From CAWJFJ01 sp963800065 (lineage in GTDB: Bacteria; Actinomycetota; Acidimicrobiia; Acidimicrobiales; UBA8190): a DNA stretch of 64,000 bases. Each line of letters begins with the position of its first letter. Position 1 is the stretch's first letter. The position numbers and the translations under genes are program-made. Positions 48,191 through 56,762 of this stretch are shown here, in pieces. The notes beneath the pieces are model-generated. The model did no database searches and was not told where the DNA came from. It was given only the letters and a program-made list of their open reading frames with translations. The stretch covers positions 930,001 to 994,000 of the forward strand of contig CAWCZO010000008.1 of assembly GCA_963800065.1 (NCBI GenBank). Direction: 5' to 3'.

Positions 48191-49542
48191 TGCCGGGGTA
48201 CTCGCCGCACACCGAGGCCGAAGTAACCGCCATGCTCGGGTTCCTCGGTCTGTCGTCTCTGGAGGACCTCTTCGCCGTCGTTCCCGAGGCCCTGAGGCTG
48301 GCGGGCGGCCTCGATCTGCCCGACGGGATGACTGAGCCCGACGCCGTCACCTATCTGGACGACCTGGCCCGGACCAACCGTCCCGCCGGACGGGACCTCG
48401 TGTGCTTCGCCGGTGGCGGTGCCTACGACCACGAGGTCCCTCCGGTGACCCGCGCCCTCGCCTCGCGTTCGGAGTTCGTCACCTCGTACACGCCCTACCA
48501 ACCCGAGGTGGCCCAGGGCGTGCTCCAGGCCGTCTTCGAATTCCAGACCCTGATCGCCCGATTGACGGGCATGGAGGTGGCCAACGCCTCGCTCTACGAC
48601 GGTGCCGCCGCCACCGTGGAGGCCGTGAACCTCGGAGTGGCCGCCTCGGGCCGGAACGTGGTGTGGGTGTCACGCGGTCTCAATCCGACCTGGCGCCAGG
48701 TACTGGCCACCTTCAGCGCCGGGACCGGGCACCGACTGGTCGATCTGCCACTCGTCGACGGGGTCACCGGTTGGGACGCCGTCGAGACCTCCGGTGACGA
48801 CCGCCCCGGGGTCGTGTTGGTCGCCTACCCCAACTACCTGGGCTGCCTCGAGGACCTGGGAGCAGCGCGGGCCCTGTGCGACCGGACCGGAGCCATGCTG
48901 GTCGTGGCCTTCGACCCGATCGCCGCCGGGGTCCTGCGATCGCCCGCCCACTGGGGCGCAGACGTGGTGGTGGGGGAGGGCCAGGCCATCGGGATGCCCC
49001 TCAGCTTCGGAGGGCCGTACCTGGGTCTCTTCGCCTGCGGTCTGGCCCAGGTCCGGCGCCTTCCGGGCCGACTGGTGGGGGAGACGGTCGACGCCGAGGG
49101 TCGACGGGCCTATGTCTCGACGTTGCGCGCCCGCGAACAGGACATCCGACGCGAGAAGGCCACGTCCAACGTGTGCACCAACCAGACCCTCATGGCCGTG
49201 ACGGCGGCCATTCAGTTGGGCTGGCTGGGGACGTCCGGTCTGGCCGAAGTGGCGCTGCGATCGGCTCGGGCCACGAACTACTGCCGGACGAAGCTCCTCG
49301 GTGTGCCCGGTGTCGGGCCACTGGTGACCGCGCCCGTGCTGCGGGAGTTCGCCGTCCGCCTGCCCCTGTCGGCCCCGGTGGTCGTCGAACGACTGATCGA
49401 CGAGGGTTTCCTGGCCGGGATCGCCCTCGACGCCGGATATACCTCCGGTGCCGACGACGGGCTCCTGGTGGCCGTGACCGAGCGTCGGACCCGAGCCGAG
49501 ATCGACGCCTTCGTGGACGCCGTGGCCAAGGCGGTGCGGTGA
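48190..49542 (+). CDS. gcvPA: Glycine dehydrogenase (decarboxylating) subunit 1
   Basis: A 450-residue alpha subunit of the split P protein. Conserved blocks: CFAGGGAYDHEVPPVT, FVTSYTPYQPEVAQGVLQAVFEFQ, EVANASLYDGAAATVEA, VVVGEGQAIGMPLSFGGPYLG and REKATSNVCTNQTLMAV. Two-subunit P proteins (GcvPA plus GcvPB) replace the single long GcvP. It starts in a TGATG overlap with gcvT and ends in another with gcvPB, so the three subunits are translated in step. Confidence 0.94.
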   Translation: MPGYSPHTEAEVTAMLGFLGLSSLEDLFAVVPEALRLAGGLDLPDGMTEPDAVTYLDDLARTNRPAGRDLVCFAGGGAYDHEVPPVTRALASRSEFVTSYTPYQPEVAQGVLQAVFEFQTLIARLTGMEVANASLYDGAAATVEAVNLGVAASGRNVVWVSRGLNPTWRQVLATFSAGTGHRLVDLPLVDGVTGWDAVETSGDDRPGVVLVAYPNYLGCLEDLGAARALCDRTGAMLVVAFDPIAAGVLRSPAHWGADVVVGEGQAIGMPLSFGGPYLGLFACGLAQVRRLPGRLVGETVDAEGRRAYVSTLRAREQDIRREKATSNVCTNQTLMAVTAAIQLGWLGTSGLAEVALRSARATNYCRTKLLGVPGVGPLVTAPVLREFAVRLPLSAPVVVERLIDEGFLAGIALDAGYTSGADDGLLVAVTERRTRAEIDAFVDAVAKAVR

Positions 49543-51104
49543 TGGCGAGGCCCGGCACCGAGGACGGCGTCACCGACGTGACCCCTCTACCGGCGGCCGG
49601 TGGTCGAGCGTCGAGCGCGCCCCTTCTCGGGCGGGACACCGAACCGACCCTGTTCGAGCTCTCGCAGCCGGGCCGCCGGTCGTGGCAGCTCCGGACGACG
49701 GCCATACCCGAGACGCCGCTCGAGGAGCTCGTCCCCGAGGCCCACCGACGGACCGCCCCACCGGAATTGGCCGAGGTGTCGGAACGAGACCTGGTGGGTC
49801 ATTTCACCCGGCTCAGCCACCGGCAGTTCTCCGTCGATCTGGGTGCCTACCCGCTCGGGTCCTGCACCATGAAGTACAACCCCAAGGTCTGCGACGCCGT
49901 CGCCGCGTTACCGGGCCTGGCCGACGTCCACCCCGCCGCGCCGGCGTCGTGCACCCAGGGCTGGCTGCAGCTGCTCGTCGAGCTCGAGAGTCAGCTGTGC
50001 GAGATCACGGGCATGGCGGCGGCCACGCTGCAACCGGCGGCCGGGGCGGCGGGCGAGCTCACCGGGCTCCTTCTGATGCGCGCCTGGCACGACGCCCACG
50101 GCCAGGAGCGGCACAAGGTCATCATCCCCGACTCGGCCCACGGGACCAATCCGGCGTCGGTCACGTTGGGCGGCTACGAGGTGGTCACGGTGCCGAGCGA
50201 CGCCCGGGGCTGCGTCGATCTGGCCGCCCTGCGGGCCGTGCTCGACGACGACGTGGCCGGGATCATGCTCACCAATCCCAACACGCTCGGTCTGTTCGAA
50301 GAGGACATCGTGGCCATCGCCGGGGCGGTGCACGAAGTGGGCGGCCTTCTCTACTACGACGGGGCCAACCTGAACGCTATCGTCGGGGTGGTGCGGCCCG
50401 GAGACATGGGCTTCGACATCGTCCACCTAAATCTGCACAAGACCTTTGCCACCCCACACGGCGGTGGCGGTCCCGGGGCCGGCCCGGTGGCCGTGTCCGA
50501 GCGCCTGGTGGCGTATCTGCCCGGTCCGCGCCCTGTCCTTGTGCGTGACGGAGCCGGTCCCCGCTACGGGTGGACGACGACAGCGGAGTCGATCGGTCGG
50601 GTGCATTCCTGGCACGGGAACGCCCTCGTCCTCGCCCGCGCTCTCACATACCTGCTCGTGCACGGCGGGGACGGGCTGCGCACGGTGGCCCAGCTGGCCG
50701 TCCTAAACGCCAATTGGCTCCGGACCCGGCTGTCGGGGACCTTCGACGTCCCCTATGACCGGCCCTGCATGCACGAGTGTGTCCTGTCGGCTTCGACACT
50801 CAGGAAGAAGAGCGGGGTCCGGGCCCTCGACGTGGCCAAGCGGCTCCTCGAGGAGGGCTTTCACTCACCGACCGTCTACTTCCCGCTCATCGTGGACGAG
50901 GCGTTGATGCTCGAGCCCACCGAGACCGAGAGCCTGCAGACCCTCGAGGCTCTGGCCGGCGCTTTCGAGCGGATCGCCGCCGACGCCCTTCGACCGGGCG
51001 GGGCGGAGTACGCGTCGGGGGCCCCTCATGCCACACCGGTGCGTCGCGTCGACGAGGCGCGCGCCGCCCGGACCCTCGTCCCCACCTTCGACGCCCGGCG
51101 CTGA
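49542..51104 (+). CDS. gcvPB: Glycine dehydrogenase (decarboxylating) subunit 2
   Basis: A 520-residue PLP-binding subunit of the split P protein. The PLP lysine is in HLNLHKTFATPHGGGGPG; other family blocks are DLGAYPLGSCTMKYNPK, LQPAAGAAGEL, PDSAHGTNPASVTLGGYE and MLTNPNTLGLFE. ATG 49542 overlaps the gcvPA stop. The C-terminus has SPTVYFPLIVDEALMLEPTETES, as expected. The operon ends here with a strong hairpin 45 bp beyond. Confidence 0.94.
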   Translation: MARPGTEDGVTDVTPLPAAGGRASSAPLLGRDTEPTLFELSQPGRRSWQLRTTAIPETPLEELVPEAHRRTAPPELAEVSERDLVGHFTRLSHRQFSVDLGAYPLGSCTMKYNPKVCDAVAALPGLADVHPAAPASCTQGWLQLLVELESQLCEITGMAAATLQPAAGAAGELTGLLLMRAWHDAHGQERHKVIIPDSAHGTNPASVTLGGYEVVTVPSDARGCVDLAALRAVLDDDVAGIMLTNPNTLGLFEEDIVAIAGAVHEVGGLLYYDGANLNAIVGVVRPGDMGFDIVHLNLHKTFATPHGGGGPGAGPVAVSERLVAYLPGPRPVLVRDGAGPRYGWTTTAESIGRVHSWHGNALVLARALTYLLVHGGDGLRTVAQLAVLNANWLRTRLSGTFDVPYDRPCMHECVLSASTLRKKSGVRALDVAKRLLEEGFHSPTVYFPLIVDEALMLEPTETESLQTLEALAGAFERIAADALRPGGAEYASGAPHATPVRRVDEARAARTLVPTFDARR

Positions 51105-51148
51105 CGCCGGCCGGGATGGCCACCACGTGCCGGCGCCGATGGTCGAGC

Positions 51149-51174
51149 GACGAGGCCAGCACGCTGGCCTCGTC
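51149..51174. terminator. 12-bp perfect inverted repeat between convergent genes
   Basis: GACGAGGCCAGC-AC-GCTGGCCTCGTC lies between gcvPB and the convergent flavoenzyme gene. It lacks a U-tract, as is common in actinobacteria, but the placement suggests a shared terminator. Confidence 0.6.
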
Positions 51175-51191
51175 ACCCACCACGACGTCCC

Positions 51192-52385
51192 TCAGGACGG
51201 TGTCGTCCCGGCGGCCTTGTCCTTCTTGGCCTCGCGCTCGGCAGCATGGTCGGTGATGGCCTGCATGATGGCACCACCGACGGCGCCGATGAACTCGGGT
51301 CTGTTCTCCGCCGCCCAGTCGCGCGAGCCGACCAGCGACGGCAGGGATCCCTGGAAGTGGGGGATGACCTCCCGGGCGAAGAGCTCGTACGAGTGCAGGG
51401 TGGTGGCCCGGTCGGCCCATTCGTGGGCCATGAGGAGAAATGTGCCGAAGCCGCCGGACTGGTCGATCAGCCGTTCGATCTGAGCCACCGCCATCGCCGG
51501 CGTCCCCACCACGGCGAAGCCCGTCTCCATCAGCGCGTCGACCAGCTTGTCGGGATCGAGGGTGGCGGGGGCCAGCGGGAGAGCGGCCACCCGCTCGAAG
51601 TAGTCGACCCATTTGGCCAGTCCGAAAGCCACGTCCTTCCGGGCCTGCTCCTCGGTCTCGGCGATGTGCATGGGGCCGACCAGCCGCCAGCGTGCCCGGT
51701 CGACCGTGGTGCCGAATTCGGCGGCCCGTTCCTCCATGGTCACCCAGTGCGACCCCAGGATGTCGAAGCCGCCGGCGGTGGTGGCCCCGATCGACAGCAG
51801 CGACAGACCGAACCGGCCCGCCGCCCGCGGGCCGGCGGGGGAGACCTGGGCCGCCACGGCCACCTCGAAACGGGGGTGCGTATAGGGCCGCAGCTGGAGC
51901 CGCGCGTCGCGCAGGGTGAACCAGCCCGCTTCCCGGGTCACCAGCTCGGAGCCGTCGAGGAGCGCCAGGATGGCCTCCAGGGACTCCTCCATCCGGTCGC
52001 GCTGGACGGCGGGGTCGATGCCCATCATGAAGGCGTCGGAGGGTAGCGCCCCGGGTCCGACACCGAACATCACCCGGCCCCGCGTGATGTGGTCGAGCAG
52101 GACCATGCGGTCGGCCAGGATCAGGGGTTGGTGGTAGGGCAGTGAGCTCACCCCGGTGCCCAGGCGGATGTTCTTGGTGCGCTGCGACAGCACGGCGATG
52201 ACCACCTCGGGCGAGGCGATGATCTCGTAGCCGGCGGAATGGTGCTCGCCGATCCAGGCCTCGTCGAAGCCCAGCTCGTCGAGGCGCACCACGAGTTCGA
52301 GGTCGCGCTCGATGGCCAATGTCGGGTTCTGTCCGACGGGGTGGAAAGGGGCGATGAAGGCGCCGAAGGTAAGGGGCCGGTGCAC
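51192..52385 (-). CDS. LLM-class flavin-dependent monooxygenase-like oxidoreductase
   Basis: A 397-residue luciferase-like protein of the bacterial TIM-barrel flavoenzyme class. It shows WIGEHHSAGYE, VIAVLSQRTKNIRLGTGVSSLPYHQPLILADRMVLLDHITRGRVMFGVGPGAL and VVGTPAMAVAQIERL, all typical. The start at GTG 52385, after AGAGGA, avoids overlap with the aldolase gene; the open frame begins further upstream. Whether it uses FMN or F420 cannot be told with certainty. It follows a class II aldolase-like gene by 49 nt and is probably co-transcribed. Confidence 0.85.
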   Translation of the reverse strand: MHRPLTFGAFIAPFHPVGQNPTLAIERDLELVVRLDELGFDEAWIGEHHSAGYEIIASPEVVIAVLSQRTKNIRLGTGVSSLPYHQPLILADRMVLLDHITRGRVMFGVGPGALPSDAFMMGIDPAVQRDRMEESLEAILALLDGSELVTREAGWFTLRDARLQLRPYTHPRFEVAVAAQVSPAGPRAAGRFGLSLLSIGATTAGGFDILGSHWVTMEERAAEFGTTVDRARWRLVGPMHIAETEEQARKDVAFGLAKWVDYFERVAALPLAPATLDPDKLVDALMETGFAVVGTPAMAVAQIERLIDQSGGFGTFLLMAHEWADRATTLHSYELFAREVIPHFQGSLPSLVGSRDWAAENRPEFIGAVGGAIMQAITDHAAEREAKKDKAAGTTPS

Positions 52386-52434
52386 GGTGGGGTCCTCTCG
52401 GTTGGATGCCGGCGACACGCGGCCGACGGTCGTC

Positions 52435-53214
52435 TCAGTCGAGCAGGTCGGGCTGCTCCCGGACAATGCGCTCGTAGAGCGGTTGGAAGTTGAGCCAGCC
52501 GATGTAGTGACTACCGACCTGGGTGGCGGTGAGAGCCGCCATCTCCTTGTCGATGAAGACCGGGGTGCCGGCCGCCTCGGCCATCAGCTGGGCCTGGCAG
52601 GAGCGCTCCATGGTGATAAACCACCAGACCGCCTCGTCGACGGTGTGGCCCACGGTCAGCAGCCCGTGATTGCGGAGGATGACCGCCTTGTAGGCCCCCA
52701 GGGCGGCGCCGATGCGCTTTCCTTCCTCGGTGTCGACGACCACGCCGGTGTAGTCGTCGAAGAGACCGTGGTCCTCGTAGAAGGCGCAGACGTCCTGGGT
52801 CAGGGGGTCGAGGGTCCGGCCCAGGGTGGACCAGGACTTTCCGTAGACGGAGTGCGAATGGGCGGCGGCCACCACGTCAGGGCGAGCGGCGTGGACCTGG
52901 GAGTGGATGGCGAAGGCGGCCACGTTCACGGGGCGCTCACCCTCGACCACGTCCCCGTGGGAATTGACGCAGATCAGATCCGACACCGAGACGTGACCGA
53001 AGTGGACGGCGAAGGGGTTGACCCAGAAGAGCTCCGGGTCCGCCGGGTCGCGGGCCGTGATGTGGCCGGCGATGCCCTCGTCGAAGCCGAACTTCGAGAA
53101 GAGCCGGAAACCGGCGGCCAGCCTCTCCTTGCGGTGCCGGCGCTCCTCCTCGACGGTGGCGAAGGTGGGGGGCATGGGGACCCGCTTGGCGAGTTCCTCC
53201 ACAGTGATCGACAT
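52435..53214 (-). CDS. Class II aldolase/adducin-domain protein
   Basis: A 259-residue protein. The zinc histidines appear in AAHSHSVYGKSW and LRNHGLLTVG, and FSKFGFDEGIAGHITARDP is the N-terminal family block. Members include fuculose-phosphate aldolases and decarboxylases; the substrate is not evident. ATG 53214 follows GAGGAGG at 5 nt, so it is preferred over ATG 53232. With the downstream flavoenzyme it may form a catabolic pair for a small organic compound. Confidence 0.85.
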   Translation of the reverse strand: MSITVEELAKRVPMPPTFATVEEERRHRKERLAAGFRLFSKFGFDEGIAGHITARDPADPELFWVNPFAVHFGHVSVSDLICVNSHGDVVEGERPVNVAAFAIHSQVHAARPDVVAAAHSHSVYGKSWSTLGRTLDPLTQDVCAFYEDHGLFDDYTGVVVDTEEGKRIGAALGAYKAVILRNHGLLTVGHTVDEAVWWFITMERSCQAQLMAEAAGTPVFIDKEMAALTATQVGSHYIGWLNFQPLYERIVREQPDLLD

Positions 53215-53331
53215 GGCCGCCTCCTCGGGCACCGACGACGCGTCGGTCAGGCGGGTCCAAGTCTACGGCCAGACCCCCGGATCCGGTCGGGCGTCGGCCG
53301 GGGGGTTCCCCCTTCGGTAGATCAGAGAAGG

Positions 53332-53337
53332 TATATT
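53332..53337 (+). promoter_or_regulatory. AT-rich -10 element (TATATT) of the XRE gene
   Basis: TATATT 11 nt before the ATG, within an unusually AT-rich 25-bp patch that may also be the operator of this regulator. Confidence 0.4.
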
Positions 53338-53348
53338 CCATCTTTGAT

Positions 53349-53651
53349 ATGGCCAGGCTGAGTCGGGGAGCGGAGGCTTTCGCCCGCTACGAGAGGGCGC
53401 GGACCGCCATCATGGTGGGCAGCGCCGTCCGGGCCGCCCGCCGACGCCGCGGAATGAGCCAGGCCGAGCTGGCCCGCCGGGCCAAGACGAGCCAACCGTC
53501 CATCGCCCGGCTGGAGAAGGGCCAGGTGTCGCCCACGGTGATCAGCCTCGACCGCATAGCCCGGGCCCTCGGGGCCGAGCTCGTCATCGACTTCGAGCCC
53601 TTGCCCGGCGATCACACCCCGTCGGCGACCGCCCGGGGCCGTTCGGCCTGA
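53349..53651 (+). CDS. XRE-family helix-turn-helix regulator
   Basis: A 100-residue protein. The HTH reads RAARRRRGMSQAELARRAKTSQPSIARLEKGQVSPTVISLDRIARALG. The C-terminal ELVIDFEPL is common in HigA-like antitoxin-type regulators. No toxin gene is directly adjacent: the preceding gene is divergent class II aldolase and the following one is a lipoprotein. It may regulate the divergent aldolase/flavoenzyme genes. Confidence 0.8.
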   Translation: MARLSRGAEAFARYERARTAIMVGSAVRAARRRRGMSQAELARRAKTSQPSIARLEKGQVSPTVISLDRIARALGAELVIDFEPLPGDHTPSATARGRSA

Positions 53652-53679
53652 TCCCGGCGGACCCTGCTGAACGAGGCAT

Positions 53680-53685
53680 TAGCGT
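53680..53685 (+). promoter_or_regulatory. -10 element (TAGCGT) for the lipoprotein gene
   Basis: TAGCGT lies 7 nt before ATG 53693. The upstream in-frame GTG at 53684 overlaps this element and is therefore unlikely to be the start. Confidence 0.5.
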
Positions 53686-53692
53686 GGCCTCG

Positions 53693-54421
53693 ATGAAACG
53701 TCTCCTCCCGTTCTGTCTCGCAACGCTCGTCCTCCTCCTCGCCGCCTGTGGGGGAGGGGGGGCGTCGACCGGCTCCCTGGCCGACAAGACGCCGAAGCAG
53801 GTGCTGGCGGGCGCCCTGGCCGCTGCCCGGAAGTCGGGATCCGTCCACTTCGCCCTGCTGGGCCGGGAGTCGGGGAAGACGGAGTCGATCGAAGGCGACG
53901 CCTCGGCCACCGACGGCCGCGAGATCATCACCGCCGGGTCCCTGACCATCGAAGCCGAGGTGGTTGGATCGGGCGTCTATGTCCAGGGTAACGCCGGAGG
54001 TCTCGAGGACCAGATGGGCCTGTCGGCGGCCACGGCCGCCACCTACGCCGGGAAGTGGATCTCCCTCGTCGCCACCGACGCGCCGTACTCGGCCATCGCC
54101 AAGTCCGTGCGGCTGGCCGGGACCTTGAGCGACCTCGAGCCGACGGGCCACCTGACGCTCACGGCGGCCACCACCCGGGCCTCCCACTCCGTCGTCGGGG
54201 TCAAAGGTGGCCTTCCCCCGGGCGCCGCCTCGGGGACGACGGGATCGGCGGTTCTCTACGTCTCGACGGCCGGTCCCTCGGTCCCGATCGTCTTCGATGT
54301 CGAGCAGGAGACGAGCGGGACCAAGGAGAGCGATGTCGGGACGTTCAGCGACTGGGGCAAGCCTCTGCACCTGGTCGCCCCGACGACCACCGTGCCCTTC
54401 GCCTCGCTCCCCACGAGCTGA
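53693..54421 (+). CDS. LppX/LprG-like lipoprotein
   Basis: A 242-residue lipoprotein. The signal MKRLLPFCLATLVLLLAAC contains a lipobox (LLAAC) and is followed by GGGGASTGSL. The mature region (ADKTPKQVLAGALAAARKSGSVHF ... DVEQETSGT) resembles the LppX_LprAFG fold, in which a hydrophobic cavity carries lipids to the envelope. The assignment rests on composition and spacing and is moderate. The start is ATG 53693, set by a near-leaderless -10 element. Confidence 0.7.
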   Translation: MKRLLPFCLATLVLLLAACGGGGASTGSLADKTPKQVLAGALAAARKSGSVHFALLGRESGKTESIEGDASATDGREIITAGSLTIEAEVVGSGVYVQGNAGGLEDQMGLSAATAATYAGKWISLVATDAPYSAIAKSVRLAGTLSDLEPTGHLTLTAATTRASHSVVGVKGGLPPGAASGTTGSAVLYVSTAGPSVPIVFDVEQETSGTKESDVGTFSDWGKPLHLVAPTTTVPFASLPTS

Positions 54422-54556
54422 CGACCGCCCCCGGGCGCCACGGCCGCGGGGAGGGGGGCCTGTTCGCCGCGGTGGTCGCCCGGATCACGACCTGAGGTAA
54501 CTTTACATAAGATACATTATCGGCCGTTGGCCCCGTGCCTGGGCATGGCGGACTCA

Positions 54557-54562
54557 TAGGGT
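54557..54562 (+). promoter_or_regulatory. -10 element (TAGGGT), leaderless geometry
   Basis: TAGGGT lies exactly 6 nt before ATG 54569 and directly abuts the alternative GTG 54563. Confidence 0.45.
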
Positions 54563-54568
54563 GTGCCT

Positions 54569-54784
54569 ATGGGCTGGCTGGTGGGCGGCATTCTCCAAAG
54601 GAGATGGCTGACGCTGGCGGGCGTGGTCCTGATCGTGGGTTCTGCCTTCCTGCCGCACCGTTCCGCGTGGGCGCTGGTGGTCGGTGCTTTCGGGATCGGC
54701 CTGATCCTGGCCCAGATCCCTCTGGCCGTCCGGTCCGAGCGGCGCAAACGGCAACCGACCCCGCCGCTGCCGGATTCTCGCTGA
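54569..54784 (+). CDS. Small two-segment membrane protein
   Basis: A 71-residue protein, MGWLVGGILQRRW then two hydrophobic segments (LTLAGVVLIVGSAFLP and ALVVGAFGIGLILAQIPLAV) and a basic, Pro-rich tail. The leaderless-type -10 element decides ATG 54569 over GTG 54563. Function unknown; short membrane proteins of this kind lie between the lipoprotein and tatA here. Confidence 0.6.
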   Translation: MGWLVGGILQRRWLTLAGVVLIVGSAFLPHRSAWALVVGAFGIGLILAQIPLAVRSERRKRQPTPPLPDSR

Positions 54785-54859
54785 CCCCGGCCCGCCACCG
54801 TTTCCTTGGGCGAGGCACCGGGTCGCCCCGAGTTCGAGCGCCGGCGGCCCGAGGGCGGC

Positions 54860-55039
54860 TCAGGTCTGCGATTTCACGTCGGCCGTCTCCGCCGCACCCT
54901 CGTCGAGGCCTTTCTTGAACTCCCGCCGGGCCGAGCCCAGGGAATGGGCCAGCTTGGGGATCTGGCTCCCTCCGAAGAGAACGGCCACCACGACGACCAG
55001 CACGATGACACCGTCCATACCGAATATCTCCGCCAGCAT
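54860..55039 (-). CDS. tatA: Twin-arginine translocase subunit TatA
   Basis: A 59-residue protein with one membrane segment (GVIVLVVVVAVLFGGSQ) followed by IPKLAHSLGSARREFKKGLDEG, the classic TatA FG-hinge and amphipathic helix. TatA forms the pore that moves folded proteins. tatC and tatB are not adjacent. ATG 55039 gives the usual 6-9 residues before the membrane segment; ATG 55018 is an alternative. Confidence 0.88.
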   Translation of the reverse strand: MLAEIFGMDGVIVLVVVVAVLFGGSQIPKLAHSLGSARREFKKGLDEGAAETADVKSQT

Positions 55040-55086
55040 GGCGACCTGCTTTCCTCTGACTGTTCGGCCAGTTATGCGTGTGCCTG

Positions 55087-55872
55087 TTATGCGGCCAGTT
55101 CGGCCACGGAGTTCTCGACCAGATGCATACCCTCGAGGCCCGGCAGGCGGTCGATGTGCCTGTCGATGCGCCGGGCGGTGGCCCGGCCCGTGTCGTCGGA
55201 GAAGAGATGTCCGACGAGGAATCGGATCTCGTCGACGGGCATGACGCCTGACCCCACGGGGGCCCAGAAGCGACGCAGAGCCGTACGGGTGAGACGTTGC
55301 GCCGCCCGGCTCTCGCCCAGGCCACGTTTGGCCTGGGCGCAGTAGAAATCGATGTGCCGGCCCTCCTGGCGCATGATCCGGCGGAGGAGCTCCCCCAGCA
55401 CCGGATGGTCGGCCTTGGCCGCCAGACGGGCGTAACCCGCCTGCGTCGACCACTCGTTCACCGCTCCCCAGGCCATGTGCAGCGTGACCAGATGGCGGGT
55501 GAGGGCGGAGGTGAGGTTGAACACCATGGGACGGAGGGCGTCACGCTTGGGCAGCCGGCGACGCATCTCCGACAGGCGCCCACGACCGGCGGTCTCGCCG
55601 TGGGCGTCGAGAACCTGGGCGATGGCGTCTCCGTGCCAGAGCTCCTCGTAGCTCCAGCACGTCAGGAAGGCCGTCAGCTCCGGATCGCGATGGGCACGCG
55701 TCACGAGCATGTCGCGCAGGTAGCACGCCGTGTGACCCTCCACGTCGTGCATGTACCGCAGGCATCGCAGGGAGTCGGGGTCGAGTGGCTGAACGGTGAA
55801 CGCACCCAGATCGAGGTCCTCGATCTGAAGTCGTGCCGAGCGACGGACGAGGGTGTCGGTATCGATGCTCAC
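55087..55872 (-). CDS. Ferritin-like diiron protein
   Basis: A 261-residue helical protein with two E-x-x-H motifs, SYEELWHGDAI near residue 87 and IMRQEGRHIDFYCAQ near residue 175, which should bind two irons in a ferritin/acyl-ACP-desaturase-like bundle. GTG 55872 is the start; the open frame upstream runs into the promoter region of the ECF sigma gene. Function unknown, possibly a diiron oxygenase or oxidoreductase. Confidence 0.7.
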   Translation of the reverse strand: MSIDTDTLVRRSARLQIEDLDLGAFTVQPLDPDSLRCLRYMHDVEGHTACYLRDMLVTRAHRDPELTAFLTCWSYEELWHGDAIAQVLDAHGETAGRGRLSEMRRRLPKRDALRPMVFNLTSALTRHLVTLHMAWGAVNEWSTQAGYARLAAKADHPVLGELLRRIMRQEGRHIDFYCAQAKRGLGESRAAQRLTRTALRRFWAPVGSGVMPVDEIRFLVGHLFSDDTGRATARRIDRHIDRLPGLEGMHLVENSVAELAA

Positions 55873-56180
55873 GTCAGTTCGCCGGAACAGATGAGAGGGT
55901 GGATGTGTCGACCAGCGGAGGGTACCCAAATGCCCCGTGGCCAACTCGGATGAACGGCCATCTGCGATGTGCCCACGGGCGGTCTTCGGTGCGCCCCGGG
56001 TGCCTGGATGACGCCGGTTGACGGCCAGGGCACGACCCGGCCACCCCCGGGGCCGAGCCCGAAGCGACGCCGAGGGACGGTTACCGTGGCCCATGGTCCA
56101 TCGAAGGGTCGGCCGCCGCCGCGCCGCACCGCCGGGGGCCGACTCATCCGGCATCGGCCCCGGCGCCGGAGACCACCGTC
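55873..56180. other. Divergent intergenic region (diiron gene / ECF sigma gene)
   Basis: 308 bp. A TACCGT at 56082-56087 is followed after 5 nt by ATG 56093, which opens a 31-codon frame that ends at 56188, just inside the sigma gene. I see no other structure. Confidence 0.5.
56082..56087 (+). promoter_or_regulatory. -10-like element (TACCGT) upstream of the ECF sigma gene
   Basis: TACCGT at near-leaderless distance (5 nt) from ATG 56093, a possible uORF that overlaps the sigma start. An ECF-type -35/-10 was not recognised. Confidence 0.3.
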
Positions 56181-56762
56181 ATGGTTGACTTCCAGAACGC
56201 CAGTGACGCCGCCATCGTGGTGGGCATCGCCCGCTGTCAGGAGCCGGCGCTGGCCGAGGCCTACCGCCGCCACGGCGGCTCGGTGCATACGCTGGCCCGC
56301 AGGGTGCTGCGCTCCCCCACGCTGGCCGACGAGGTCACCCAGGAGGTCTTCGTCGAGCTGTGGCGCGCCCCCGAGCGCTTCGATCCGGGCCGGGGGGCGT
56401 TGCGCACCTTCCTGATGACCAAAGCCCACAGCCGGGCCGTCGACCTCCTGCGCTCGGAGTCGGCCCGACGGGTACGCGAGGAGCGGACGGTGCGCGAGAC
56501 GGCGGCCGCCGGGTATGACATAGAGCACCACGCCTGGGACCTGGCCGTCGCCGATCGGGTCAAGGAGGCGGTGGGTACCCTGCCGGCCGACGAACGCACG
56601 GCCATCGAGATGGCGTACTTCGGTGGGCACACCTACCGGGAGGTGGCGTCCTTGCTGGGCGAACCCGAGGGAACCGTGAAGAGCAGGATACGAAGCGGAC
56701 TACGGAGGCTGCGCACCCTGATGGTCCAGCACGGTGTGGAGACGGCATGGAACGAACCATGA
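56181..56762 (+). CDS. ECF sigma factor, SigK/RskA-associated type
   Basis: A 193-residue extracytoplasmic-function sigma factor. Region 2 (LAEAYRRHGGSVHTLARRVL ... ADEVTQEVFVELWRAPERFDPGRGALRTFLMTKAHSRAVDLLR) and region 4 (LPADERTAIEMAYFGGHTYREVASLLGEPEGTVKSRIRSGLRRLR) are complete. The stop overlaps the anti-sigma start as ATGA, the standard arrangement for a sigma/anti-sigma pair. The regulon is unknown; the adjacent reverse genes could be included. Confidence 0.92.
   Translation: MVDFQNASDAAIVVGIARCQEPALAEAYRRHGGSVHTLARRVLRSPTLADEVTQEVFVELWRAPERFDPGRGALRTFLMTKAHSRAVDLLRSESARRVREERTVRETAAAGYDIEHHAWDLAVADRVKEAVGTLPADERTAIEMAYFGGHTYREVASLLGEPEGTVKSRIRSGLRRLRTLMVQHGVETAWNEP

Noticed and set aside
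53684..53692. GTG 53684 as start of the lipoprotein
   Set aside because: It overlaps the -10 element, and ATG 53693 gives a standard lipoprotein signal.
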